7,111 bases of DNA from an uncultured delta proteobacterium (GCA_903930515.1 CAIYYW010000152.1:1-7111); one strand, 5' to 3'. Shown: positions 1-6,468, counted from the first letter of the stretch. Numbers and translations: made by a program. The notes: a model not told the origin generated them from the sequence alone.

Positions 1-53
1 GTCAGCCCGGCCGGACCGCCCCCGATAATCGCCACGGAAACCCGCTCTGACAT
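1..53 (-). CDS. FAD/NAD(P)-binding oxidoreductase, N-terminal fragment
   Basis: Only the first 17 codons are inside the window; the gene continues past the left edge. The visible peptide is MSERVSVAIIGGGPAGL. A short beta strand followed by GGGPAGL is the dinucleotide-binding GxGxxG turn that opens the Rossmann fold of flavoproteins, such as thioredoxin reductase and geranylgeranyl reductase-type enzymes. Two ATG codons lie side by side (56-54 and 53-51). The second is preferred because the GGGAGG Shine-Dalgarno (64-59) stands five bases from it and only two from the first. The gene is divergent from the PilZ gene and has its own promoter. The Rossmann start is clear, but the substrate and exact family cannot be told from 17 residues. 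Thioredoxin reductase is a guess only. Confidence 0.8.
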   Translation of the reverse strand, partial: MSERVSVAIIGGGPAGL

Positions 54-98
54 CATTTCCTCCCGTTGGTACTGGATTTGCGACAGCCTTTCAGCCTC

Positions 99-127
99 TT
101 AATACCGCCAGATCAACTCCCTGTCAA
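99..127 (-). promoter_or_regulatory. sigma-70-type promoter of the leftward oxidoreductase gene
   Basis: On the minus strand a perfect TTGACA (127-122) is followed by a 17-bp spacer and TATTAA (104-99). Transcription would start near 92 and give a leader of about 40 bases that contains the GGGAGG ribosome site. The match and spacing are good. No operator is obvious in the divergent region shared with the PilZ promoter. Confidence 0.65.
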
Positions 128-151
128 ACCGCGGGTTCCTGGCCGGCTGAA

Positions 152-180
152 TTGCGCCCGCGGAAATACCTTGCTATAAT
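152..180 (+). promoter_or_regulatory. sigma-70-type promoter of the PilZ gene, placed almost on the start codon
   Basis: TTGCGC (152-157), a 17-bp spacer and a perfect TATAAT (175-180). A start point about seven bases after the -10 box falls near 186-188, only five to seven bases before the ATG at 193. The transcript would therefore be leaderless or nearly so, in agreement with the absence of a Shine-Dalgarno sequence there. Confidence 0.65.
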
Positions 181-192
181 ATTAAACAACAA

Positions 193-738
193 ATGAAGAA
201 ATCCGGAATTTCGGATACCAGCGGCCAGGGGAGGAACTGGCCGGCCGAGCGGAGATTCCAGCGGATCGGCTGCGACCTGAACGCCCGATTCCTGTATCAG
301 GATCAGTGGCGCCCGGCCAAGATCATCACCCTGAGCGGAGGCGGCGCGTTCCTGGCCTGCAAGCGCCGGGTGAAAAACAACCAGGTGATTTATTTGGAAT
401 TCGATCTGGACGATCAACCGATTTCCGCGATCAGCCGCGTTGTCTGGAAAAAGAATGGAGCCCCGCCCAACAACCATTTCAGCTATCCCCCTGGCTTTGC
501 CGTGGAATTTGAAAGCATGGAAGGCAAGGAACGGGTCTCGGTCAACCAGTATGTGATCAAATCCCTCCGGATCATCCGCGCCCTCCAGCACGAACTGGAC
601 CAGAGCCGTCCCGATTACGAAAAAATCAAGAACCTCTATTTAGCCTTGCGCCCCGGTGACTCCTTAAGGATCAGCCATATCCGAAAAATCGTCCGCCAGG
701 AATCCCGCCATTTCCGGTTGAGAAAGATTGATGCTTGA
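193..738 (+). CDS. PilZ-domain protein, probable c-di-GMP receptor
   Basis: This 181-residue protein carries a PilZ domain in roughly residues 18-115. The first ligand motif RxxxR is present as R20-R21-F-Q-R24. The second motif, normally (D/N)xSxxG, reads T46-L-S48-G-G-G51, so the usual Asp/Asn is Thr. The conserved Ser and Gly remain, followed by the typical hydrophobic AFL strand. PilZ domains bind cyclic di-GMP and pass the signal to motility, polysaccharide synthesis or partner proteins. Residues 120-181 form a charged, probably helical extension with no recognised domain and a basic end. No signal peptide or membrane segment is seen, so it is probably cytoplasmic. The ATG at 193 is the only ordinary start upstream of the RxxxR motif, and an in-frame TGA lies at 148-150. 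It has no Shine-Dalgarno sequence and sits just downstream of the promoter. It appears monocistronic, since the next gene is a tRNA with its own promoter. Confidence 0.87.
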   Translation: MKKSGISDTSGQGRNWPAERRFQRIGCDLNARFLYQDQWRPAKIITLSGGGAFLACKRRVKNNQVIYLEFDLDDQPISAISRVVWKKNGAPPNNHFSYPPGFAVEFESMEGKERVSVNQYVIKSLRIIRALQHELDQSRPDYEKIKNLYLALRPGDSLRISHIRKIVRQESRHFRLRKIDA

Positions 739-777
739 CCGCTTTTACCCCGCCGGAATATCATCGTTGTTAAAGGT

Positions 778-805
778 TTGACAAACCGGCCTTCCAGCCT
801 AATAT
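778..805 (+). promoter_or_regulatory. sigma-70-type promoter of the tRNA-Pro gene
   Basis: A perfect TTGACA (778-783) is followed by a 16-bp spacer and TAATAT (800-805) within an AT-rich run. The predicted start near 812 lies about five bases before the mature tRNA 5' end at 817. The exact -10 register is uncertain because the run AATATATATT offers several choices. Confidence 0.6.
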
Positions 806-816
806 ATATTTCAAAT

Positions 817-893
817 CGGGGCATAGCGCAGATTGGTAGCGCACTGGCATGGGGTGTCAGAGGCCGCGGGTTCAAGTCCCGCTGCCCCGACCA
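817..893 (+). tRNA. tRNA-Pro, anticodon GGG
   Basis: The full cloverleaf can be drawn by eye. The acceptor stem CGGGGCA (817-823) pairs with TGCCCCG (883-889) over seven bases. The D stem is GCGC (826-829) with GCGC (839-842). The anticodon stem CTGGC (844-848) pairs with GTCAG (856-860), with one G-T. The T stem GCGGG pairs with CCCGC around the loop TTCAAGT (871-877). The seven-base anticodon loop ATGGGGT gives anticodon GGG (851-853), which reads CCC and CCU proline codons, with the usual G37 after it. The discriminator is A890 and CCA is encoded at 891-893. A run of the tRNA on the opposite strand gives a false open reading frame, which is left out. Confidence 0.96.
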
Positions 894-931
894 TTTTGCG
901 GCAAACGGCGCAAGTCGCCCGGTGAAGGGAC

Positions 932-952
932 CCCGGATCCTCTGATCCAGGG
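932..952 (+). terminator. possible terminator hairpin after tRNA-Pro
   Basis: CCCGGATC (932-939), loop CTCT, then GATCC (944-948), a bulged A949 and GGG (950-952) form an eight-pair stem. It lies 40 bases after the tRNA and just before the rpsO promoter, where a terminator is expected. The following CTGACTTTA is only weakly T-rich, so intrinsic termination is doubtful. It may serve only as a 3' processing structure. Confidence 0.35.
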
Positions 953-957
953 CTGAC

Positions 958-985
958 TTTACATTCGGGAAATTTTTGTTAGAAT
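958..985 (+). promoter_or_regulatory. sigma-70-type promoter of rpsO-pnp
   Basis: TTTACA (958-963), a 16-bp spacer and TAGAAT (980-985). The predicted start near 992 gives a leader of about 40 bases that is almost all A and G and ends in the ribosome site. So short a leader has little room for the pseudoknot or three-way junction by which S15 represses its own mRNA in some bacteria. Confidence 0.55.
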
Positions 986-1016
986 ATCTGGGAAATAAAG
1001 AGAAGAAGGAATAAAT

Positions 1017-1023
1017 AAGGAGG
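1017..1023 (+). promoter_or_regulatory. Shine-Dalgarno site that sets the TTG start of rpsO
   Basis: AAGGAGG lies nine bases before TTG at 1033. No ATG or GTG occurs in frame at a suitable distance, and the product from this TTG has the normal S15 length, so the weak start codon is accepted. A strong ribosome site paired with a weak start codon is a common compromise. Confidence 0.8.
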
Positions 1024-1032
1024 AACGGAATT

Positions 1033-1302
1033 TTGAGCATTGAGAAGACAAAGAAGCAGGAATTGATTAAGGCTTACCAGAAGCATAATCAGGACACGGG
1101 CAGTCCGGAGGTTCAGATTTCGTTATTGACCGAGCGGATCATCTATATGTCCGAGCATTCTCTTCGGAATCCCAAGGATCATAATTCCCGGAGGGGATTT
1201 TTGATCATGGTCGGGAAACGGAAGCGGCTGCTGGACTATCTGAAGCGGGAAGATTTCGCGCGGTATCAAGAAATGGTGAAGCGGCTTGAGCTCAGAAAAT
1301 AA
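1033..1302 (+). CDS. rpsO: 30S ribosomal protein S15
   Basis: The 89-residue product has the family's usual length and its signature blocks: DTGSPEVQ (about residues 22-29), then HNSRRGFLIMVGKRKRLLDYL in the second half. S15 binds the central domain of 16S rRNA early in assembly of the 30S platform and contributes to a bridge with the 50S subunit. Translation starts at TTG, with AAGGAGG nine bases upstream. The gene is followed after 70 bases by pnp, the classical rpsO-pnp order seen across bacteria, so the two are probably co-transcribed. A T5 run (1320-1324) follows a CCGG-rich block in the gap. No stable hairpin precedes it, so it is read as spacer or a processing site and not as a terminator. 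Confidence 0.97.
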   Translation: MSIEKTKKQELIKAYQKHNQDTGSPEVQISLLTERIIYMSEHSLRNPKDHNSRRGFLIMVGKRKRLLDYLKREDFARYQEMVKRLELRK

Positions 1303-1372
1303 CCCGACCGGACCGGATCTTTTTACCCACCCCTTACCAACCAAATCAGACTTCTGAAAGGAGTATTGGAAG

Positions 1373-3574
1373 ATGTACGCAAAAACCAGCATCAATTTTG
1401 GAACGCGCGAGTTTAGCATTGAAACCGGAGCCGCGGCCAGGCAGGCGGACGGTTCGGTGATCGTGAGATACGGAGACAATATCATCCTGGTCACGATCGT
1501 GGCGGAACAGGATAAGCGGCGGGAGGAACTGGATATGGTTCCGCTCACGGTGAACTACCAGGAAAAATTTTACGCTTCGGGAAAAATCCCGGGCGGTTTT
1601 TTCAAGCGGGAGGGTCGTCCGACCGAAACGGAGACTTTGAACTGCCGGGTGATTGACCGTTCGATCCGGCCGATGTTCCAAAAGGGCTGGTGTTTTGAAA
1701 CCCAGGTGATTGCCACGGTTTTAAGTATTGATGGTGAAACCCACTCGGGGATGCTGGCCCTCAACGGGGCGAGCGCGGCGCTGGAAATCTCGGAAATCCC
1801 CTTCTCGGGCCCGGTGGCCGCGGTGCAGGTTGGAAAAATTGACGGCCAGTTGGTGATCAACCCGAAAAAGAGCGACCTGGACAAAAGCGAGTTGGACTTG
1901 GTGGTGGCCGGGAACTGGAACGGAATCCTGATGGTGGAAGGTGGCGCCAAGATGGTTTCCGAGGACCAGATCCTGGAAGCGGTTTTTTTCGGCTACGAGC
2001 AACTCAAGCCCTTGCTGGAAATCCAGGAACGGTTACGGAAAGAGGCGGGCAAGCCCAAGTTGAATTTTGAGCCGGTGACTTTGGAGGGCGGGATCCGGAA
2101 AAGCATCCTGGAGAAATACCCGGCTCAAATGCTCAAGGCCCTGAACATTCCGGTCAAGTGCGATCGCCGGAACGCGCTCCGGGTTTTGCGCGCGCAGATT
2201 TTGGAGGACACGGTTAAAGATCATCCGGAGCTTGCGGAAAAGCAACATTTGGTGAGGCCGGCCGTGGACGCCCTGGAACGGGAGACGATGCGGAAGCACT
2301 TGTTTGAAACCCAGGTCCGGATAGACGGCCGGAGGCTGGATCAGGTCCGTCCGATCAAGTGCGAGATCGGGTTTCTGCCCCGGACCCACGGCTCGGCCCT
2401 GTTCACCAGGGGAGAAACCCAGGCGATCGTGGTGACCACCCTGGGCACCCGGGATGATGAGCGGAAAATAGAGCATGTGGACGAGGAATTCTACAAAAGC
2501 TTTTACCTCCATTACAACTTCCCGCCCTTCTCGGTGGGAGAAACTTCCGGCCGGCTCGGGCCGGGCCGGCGCGAGATCGGCCACGGCGTTTTGGCTGAGC
2601 GTTCCCTGGTCCGGGTGATTCCCGGTCATCAGGATTTCCCTTATACCATCCGGATCGTGTCCGACATCCTGGAATCCAACGGGAGCAGTTCCATGGCCAC
2701 GGTCTGCGGGGGGTCGCTGGCCTTGATGGACGCCGGGGTTCCGATCAAGGAGCATATCGCCGGGATCGCGATGGGCCTGGTCAAGGAATCGGAGGAAAAG
2801 TTCTACATCCTTTCCGATATTATGGGAGACGAGGATCATTGCGGGGATATGGACTTCAAGGTTGCCGGAACTTATGACGCGGTGACCGCGGTCCAGATGG
2901 ACATCAAGACTACCGGGATCAGCAAGGATATTTTAAGCAAAGCCCTGGAGCAGGCGAAACAGGGACGGAAAAGCATCATTGACATAATGAAAGCCGCGAT
3001 CGCCCAGCCCCGTGCGGAGCTTTCTCCCTACGCGCCCCGGATCGTTACCATCAAGATTCCGGTGGAGAAGATCAAGGATGTGATCGGCCCGGGCGGCAAG
3101 ATGATCCGGGAGATCGTGGAAAAGACCGGAGCCACCATTGATGTTGAAGACGACGGGACCATCAATATCGCCTCGGTCAACGGCGAGTCCAACCTGAAAG
3201 CCGTGGAGTGGATCAAGAACCTGACCCGCTCAGTAGAGGTCGGGGAGGTATATAAAGGCATTGTCCGGCGGATCGCGGATTACGGGGCGTTCGTGGAAAT
3301 CTTCCCCGGAACCACCGGCCTGCTCCACATTTCCCAGTTGGCGCATCGCCGGGTTAACGCCGTAAGGGATATTATGAATGAAGGGGACGAGGTGGAGGTC
3401 AAGTGCCTAGCCCTGGAAGACAATGGCAAGATTTCCCTGAGCCGCAAAGCGCTCCTGCCCGCTCCGGAAGGCGAAGAGCAGTCGGACCGGCCTCCCTACC
3501 AGGATCGCAACCGGGGAGACCGGGGCGGCGGGCCTAATCGCGGAGGCGGACCGGACCGGGGCGGCCCTCGCTGA
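1373..3574 (+). CDS. pnp: polyribonucleotide nucleotidyltransferase (PNPase)
   Basis: This 733-residue enzyme degrades RNA 3'-to-5' with phosphate, releasing nucleoside diphosphates. In the reverse direction it adds 3' tails. It works as a ring-shaped trimer, often in a degradosome. All domains are present: first RNase PH domain (about 10-140, with FFKREGRP at 76-83), helical linker domain (about 235-310), catalytic second RNase PH domain (about 320-545), KH domain (about 555-615, IGPGGK at 571-576) and S1 domain (about 622-692). Phosphate-binding GSSSMAT is at 437-443. The catalytic acids and lysine are intact as D488, D494 and K496 in the block GDEDHCGDMDFK. Residues 697-733 form a low-complexity acidic then Arg/Gly-rich tail. 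ATG 1373 has AAAGGAG nine bases upstream. It lies in an apparent operon with rpsO before it and an SRPBCC gene 48 bases after it. Confidence 0.98.
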   Translation: MYAKTSINFGTREFSIETGAAARQADGSVIVRYGDNIILVTIVAEQDKRREELDMVPLTVNYQEKFYASGKIPGGFFKREGRPTETETLNCRVIDRSIRPMFQKGWCFETQVIATVLSIDGETHSGMLALNGASAALEISEIPFSGPVAAVQVGKIDGQLVINPKKSDLDKSELDLVVAGNWNGILMVEGGAKMVSEDQILEAVFFGYEQLKPLLEIQERLRKEAGKPKLNFEPVTLEGGIRKSILEKYPAQMLKALNIPVKCDRRNALRVLRAQILEDTVKDHPELAEKQHLVRPAVDALERETMRKHLFETQVRIDGRRLDQVRPIKCEIGFLPRTHGSALFTRGETQAIVVTTLGTRDDERKIEHVDEEFYKSFYLHYNFPPFSVGETSGRLGPGRREIGHGVLAERSLVRVIPGHQDFPYTIRIVSDILESNGSSSMATVCGGSLALMDAGVPIKEHIAGIAMGLVKESEEKFYILSDIMGDEDHCGDMDFKVAGTYDAVTAVQMDIKTTGISKDILSKALEQAKQGRKSIIDIMKAAIAQPRAELSPYAPRIVTIKIPVEKIKDVIGPGGKMIREIVEKTGATIDVEDDGTINIASVNGESNLKAVEWIKNLTRSVEVGEVYKGIVRRIADYGAFVEIFPGTTGLLHISQLAHRRVNAVRDIMNEGDEVEVKCLALEDNGKISLSRKALLPAPEGEEQSDRPPYQDRNRGDRGGGPNRGGGPDRGGPR

Positions 3575-3622
3575 AACCTCACGGCCGCGGCAATAAATAC
3601 GGCCAATAATCCGGAGCACAAA

Positions 3623-4300
3623 ATGGATCATCTGATCAGGAATTTTATTTTCGGGATCGGGTTGATCGTGATTGCCAAAGGCTCAATCCAGGCCGGACCT
3701 CCCAAGGGAGCGCCCACCGACCTGGACCCCAAAGCCTATCAGGGACTTTCCAGCCAGGACCTTGAGCGGCTCCGCAAGGGCGAGTTGGTCTTTATCAATG
3801 ATTTTTCCAGCGAGCAAAGCACCAGCAAGGGAATGGTCCAGGCCGCGATCATTTTCAATCAGCCCATTGATACGGTCTGGACTTTGATGGCCCAGGGATG
3901 GAGGCAGGAAGAATATTTGCCCAATGTTGACCGGACCATTTTAGCCAAGAAACTTCCGGACGGTGACATCATTGAGAACCGACTGAAAATACTTTTCGTC
4001 AAGATTAATTTCTGGGTCCGGGGATATCACTATCCGGACCGGTATTATGTGCGATGGACTTTGGCGCCCGGCTATAAAAACGATATGAAAAGGCTGGAGG
4101 GTTTCTGGCAATATTATTATGTGGACGATACCCACACCCTGGCCCGGTACGGCACCATCACCGAAACCGGGTTCGGCGTTCCCACCCGGATTCAGGAATA
4201 CCTGACCAAGCGCGACCTGCCGACTTCCCTCGGACGGCTTAAGTTCTGGGTGGATTCGGGAGGGACTTATCGCAAGCCGGGATACCAGCCGCCGAAATAA
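3623..4300 (+). CDS. exported SRPBCC/START-like domain protein, function unknown
   Basis: This 225-residue protein begins with a probable Sec signal peptide: a short basic start, hydrophobic residues 7-18, and a possible signal peptidase I site after A24 (IQA-G). Residues 71-205 resemble the SRPBCC/START helix-grip fold that holds lipids and other hydrophobic ligands. They open with VQAAIIFNQPIDTVWTLMA, a strand and the 'P...VW' first helix typical of the fold. A WxxxE..LPNVD turn follows, then long amphipathic strands rich in Tyr and Trp, and a closing helix around 188-205. No catalytic residues can be assigned. GGAG stands six bases before ATG 3623. The gap from pnp is 48 bases with no terminator, so it may share that transcript. 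The fold assignment is moderately secure; the ligand and role are unknown. Confidence 0.75.
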   Translation: MDHLIRNFIFGIGLIVIAKGSIQAGPPKGAPTDLDPKAYQGLSSQDLERLRKGELVFINDFSSEQSTSKGMVQAAIIFNQPIDTVWTLMAQGWRQEEYLPNVDRTILAKKLPDGDIIENRLKILFVKINFWVRGYHYPDRYYVRWTLAPGYKNDMKRLEGFWQYYYVDDTHTLARYGTITETGFGVPTRIQEYLTKRDLPTSLGRLKFWVDSGGTYRKPGYQPPK

Positions 4301-4308
4301 TACGCTCG

Positions 4309-5661
4309 CTAAACCCGGCCCACCATCCCTTGAACCCGGATCGGCAATTGATTAAAGCATCTTACCTTTTTCCCGAATTTGCCCAAGGTGTTTTCAACCA
4401 CCAGAAAGTCAAATCCCGGAATCACCACCTGCTTCCATTTATCCCCGAACCCGCGCAAGGCCACATCCAGCATCATCACGATCCGCTTCCCCAATGGCTG
4501 TTCCGAATTCAGCGTGATCGCCCCATAAAATTCCTGGCACTCGGTGTAGCCTGCGTTATGCGTGCCCGTGTATGGCTTCAACTTGGCCAGATCTATCCGC
4601 TTCCCGATCCGTCTTGATACCAGGCCGGAGTATGCTTGGAAATAATCCACCAGCGCCTGCTCCTGAATCCGCGCCGGTAAATCCTTCTCCGCAACCTCGC
4701 AAAACGCCTGGAAACCCTCTTCATACGCCCCTTCCACCAGATCAAACCAGAACCGTTGGTCCCGGCTCACCTCCTTCGCGTCATCCACCGCAATCACGCT
4801 CCTCCGAACGCAGGCGGTCAAGCCGTCCCGCTGCGGACTAATCCCCAAATGCACAAACGCCCCTTTCTTGATCGGGCGGTTAAGCGCCTTGCCGATCAAT
4901 GTCCGGTTCGCCGTATCCGATCCCACCATCACCCGGAACCCATCCCCTTCCGATCCCATCAGTCTGCAAACCAGGTATCCATACCCAGCAACCTCCGTCT
5001 CCATCATCCCCGGCTTTAATACCGACAGCATCGCCCGCATCGCAACATCCGCGATCCGGCTCGCGTCCTCCGTCAGACTCATCTCCAGATCGCTCTTCTC
5101 ATACCGTATTTTCTGATACGACCCCTGAAGATCTACCACATTCCGTTTCCCATAAACCCGCTCCAGATATTCAACCATCGCCGCCGGCATAACCTGTCTC
5201 ACCGTCATCAGCGCCACCCGCTTAACCCTTTTGCCGGCCGCATCCTCCAGAACATCCTCCAGCCGTTCCGCCTTTACCGGATAGTCCTCATCAGCCAGCT
5301 TCAGCATCTCAACCTTGTGAACAACCGCCCCGGCCCGATCCGATAATTGCTCGGAAAGGTATCCGCCCTCCAGTCCGGCAATAATATGGAAACCCCTTTT
5401 CCCGATCACACCCGCAACCTGCTCAATAGAAATGTTGGTATTGCCGCCCAAATACGGAACATCGCCCTGGTAATGCTCATCGCTGAAAACCACCCCGACC
5501 TCGCAACCCGCTTCCTCCACCGCCTCATAAACCTTTTGCTGCCTCCCCAAAAATTCCCGCTTGGATATCGCCAGGCGCCGATCTATCCTCGGCGCTTCCC
5601 CCAGCGCCTTTTCCACCAGCCGCATTTCCTGCTTGATCCTCTTCAACCGATCACGATCCAT
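4309..5661 (-). CDS. creatinase/prolidase-fold (M24 family) protein with degenerate metal site
   Basis: This 450-residue product has the two-domain layout of M24B proteins. There is a creatinase-type N-terminal domain (about 30-185) and a pita-bread domain (about 190-440), joined by the usual 'IRYEKSDLEMSLTEDASRIAD' linker region and KPGMMETEV helix (216-224). The five-ligand dinuclear metal site of active aminopeptidases (D, D, H, E, E) appears largely lost. The first Asp pair aligns with H271 and T282. The HxxGH ligand His is Y372 (HNAGY, 368-372). The TxEP Glu region reads MMLDVAL, and the last Glu is probably D418. The proton-shuttle His of the family aligns near I256. Function is therefore unlikely to be ordinary Xaa-Pro peptidase activity. 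It could be a metal-free enzyme, as creatinase is, or a binding protein. GGAGG stands six bases before ATG. The gene lies 100 bases downstream of a PIG-L deacetylase gene and ends 8 bases from the convergent SRPBCC stop. Confidence 0.8.
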   Translation of the reverse strand: MDRDRLKRIKQEMRLVEKALGEAPRIDRRLAISKREFLGRQQKVYEAVEEAGCEVGVVFSDEHYQGDVPYLGGNTNISIEQVAGVIGKRGFHIIAGLEGGYLSEQLSDRAGAVVHKVEMLKLADEDYPVKAERLEDVLEDAAGKRVKRVALMTVRQVMPAAMVEYLERVYGKRNVVDLQGSYQKIRYEKSDLEMSLTEDASRIADVAMRAMLSVLKPGMMETEVAGYGYLVCRLMGSEGDGFRVMVGSDTANRTLIGKALNRPIKKGAFVHLGISPQRDGLTACVRRSVIAVDDAKEVSRDQRFWFDLVEGAYEEGFQAFCEVAEKDLPARIQEQALVDYFQAYSGLVSRRIGKRIDLAKLKPYTGTHNAGYTECQEFYGAITLNSEQPLGKRIVMMLDVALRGFGDKWKQVVIPGFDFLVVENTLGKFGKKVRCFNQLPIRVQGMVGRV

Positions 5662-5682
5662 ATCTTTCCTCCAAATGCGCGA

Positions 5683-5728
5683 GCGATTTTAGTCGCGATT
5701 CCTTACTGTGCGGGGGACTTTAGTCCCG
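5683..5728. repeat. pair of REP-like hairpins in the deacetylase-M24 spacer
   Basis: Two related 15-base units lie 31 bases apart. Unit A (5683-5697) folds as GCGAT-TTTA-GTCGC and unit B (5714-5728) as GGGAC-TTTA-GTCCC. They agree at 12 of 15 positions. Two of the differing positions form one base pair that switches from C-G to G-C, and the third changes a T-G wobble to C-G, so pairing is kept. Equal loops and maintained pairing suggest a palindromic repeat family, such as REP elements, inserted between the two leftward genes. No third copy is evident in this window. Confidence 0.6.
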
Positions 5729-5761
5729 GTCTGCGATGCATTTTTCGTTTCTCGCTTCCCC

Positions 5762-6463
5762 CTACGGCAACACCCGCTTCACCGGCATTGCCCCCCACCT
5801 TTGCGCCAGCCGGAAACCTTCCGCGTATTTCACCCCGGCCTGATACCCCCGAAATGCGGCCTGGGTTTGAACCAGGTCCAAAATGTCTATCCGGTCGTGA
5901 TCCCTGAGCCATTTCAGCTGTGATTTATGCCTCATTAACATCTTGAGCTTTTTATCCAAGCTCCTTGAAATATCAACATATTCCTCCGGTTCAAACCCGA
6001 TCCCGGCCAGGGTATCCATTTCATAAATCAAAGGAACTTTAGGCAGCGCGCTGGACTTGGTTTTCACATTTGGAAGAGATGCAATGAAGCTTGCCGCGAA
6101 CGCCAGCTGAAACCCGGCTTGATGGTCCGGGTGATAGTCATTCCGGCTGTGGCAGAAAATCAGGTCCGGCCCGGCCTTTCGGATCTCCTCAATCAACCGC
6201 AACCGCGTCGGCTCATCGTCAAATAGCATCTCATCCCGAATCCCAAGCCAAAACAATTTCGCTCCCAGAACCTTGGCCGCGGCCTCCGCTTCCCGCTTCC
6301 GGATCTTCACCAATTTATCCGCTTGAACCTTCCCATGCCCGGCAGAGCCGTCAGTCAAAATGCAAACCGAAACCTGGTCTCTCCCCTGCTGGAATTGGAA
6401 CAGGGTTCCGCCGCAAAGGATCTCTACATCGTCCGGATGCGCCCCGATCGCCATTACCCTCAT
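5762..6463 (-). CDS. PIG-L/LmbE-family N-acetyl-sugar deacetylase
   Basis: The 233-residue product opens with MRVMAIGAHPDDVEI, the AHPDD zinc motif (H9, D11, D12) of the PIG-L/LmbE family. The second metal motif is HSRNDYHPDH (H105 to H114), with D109 and H114 the likely functional residues. Members remove the acetyl group from N-acetylglucosamine linked to various carriers, including the bacillithiol and mycothiol precursors. Length and the YAEGFR block near the C-terminus resemble the BshB1-type branch, but the substrate cannot be fixed. A TTG at 6553 would add 30 unconserved residues. ATG 6463 is chosen because AAAGGAG stands five bases upstream and the protein then begins exactly at the fold's first strand. 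The protein is cytoplasmic, with no signal peptide. It is probably transcribed with the M24-fold gene downstream. Confidence 0.92.
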   Translation of the reverse strand: MRVMAIGAHPDDVEILCGGTLFQFQQGRDQVSVCILTDGSAGHGKVQADKLVKIRKREAEAAAKVLGAKLFWLGIRDEMLFDDEPTRLRLIEEIRKAGPDLIFCHSRNDYHPDHQAGFQLAFAASFIASLPNVKTKSSALPKVPLIYEMDTLAGIGFEPEEYVDISRSLDKKLKMLMRHKSQLKWLRDHDRIDILDLVQTQAAFRGYQAGVKYAEGFRLAQRWGAMPVKRVLP

Positions 6464-6468
6464 TGCAA

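Noticed and set aside
636-1040. Minus-strand open frame of 134 codons with the peptide GQRDLNPRPLTPHASALP
   Set aside because: It is the well-known false frame read antisense through a tRNA gene. It covers tRNA-Pro, both flanking promoters and the end of the PilZ gene, and has no ribosome site.
1303-1330. Terminator between rpsO and pnp (CCGGACCGG then T5)
   Set aside because: The CCGG repeats cannot form a stem longer than three or four pairs, and the conserved rpsO-pnp order favours read-through.
2033-2839. Long minus-strand open frame (268 codons) inside pnp
   Set aside because: It is a shadow of the GC-biased pnp coding frame with no recognisable domain. pnp itself is intact and unmistakable across the whole stretch.
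3583-3603. GGCCG/CGGCC inverted repeat between pnp and the SRPBCC gene
   Set aside because: It is a five-pair stem with a long loop and no T tract after it, so it is too weak to call a terminator or regulatory site.
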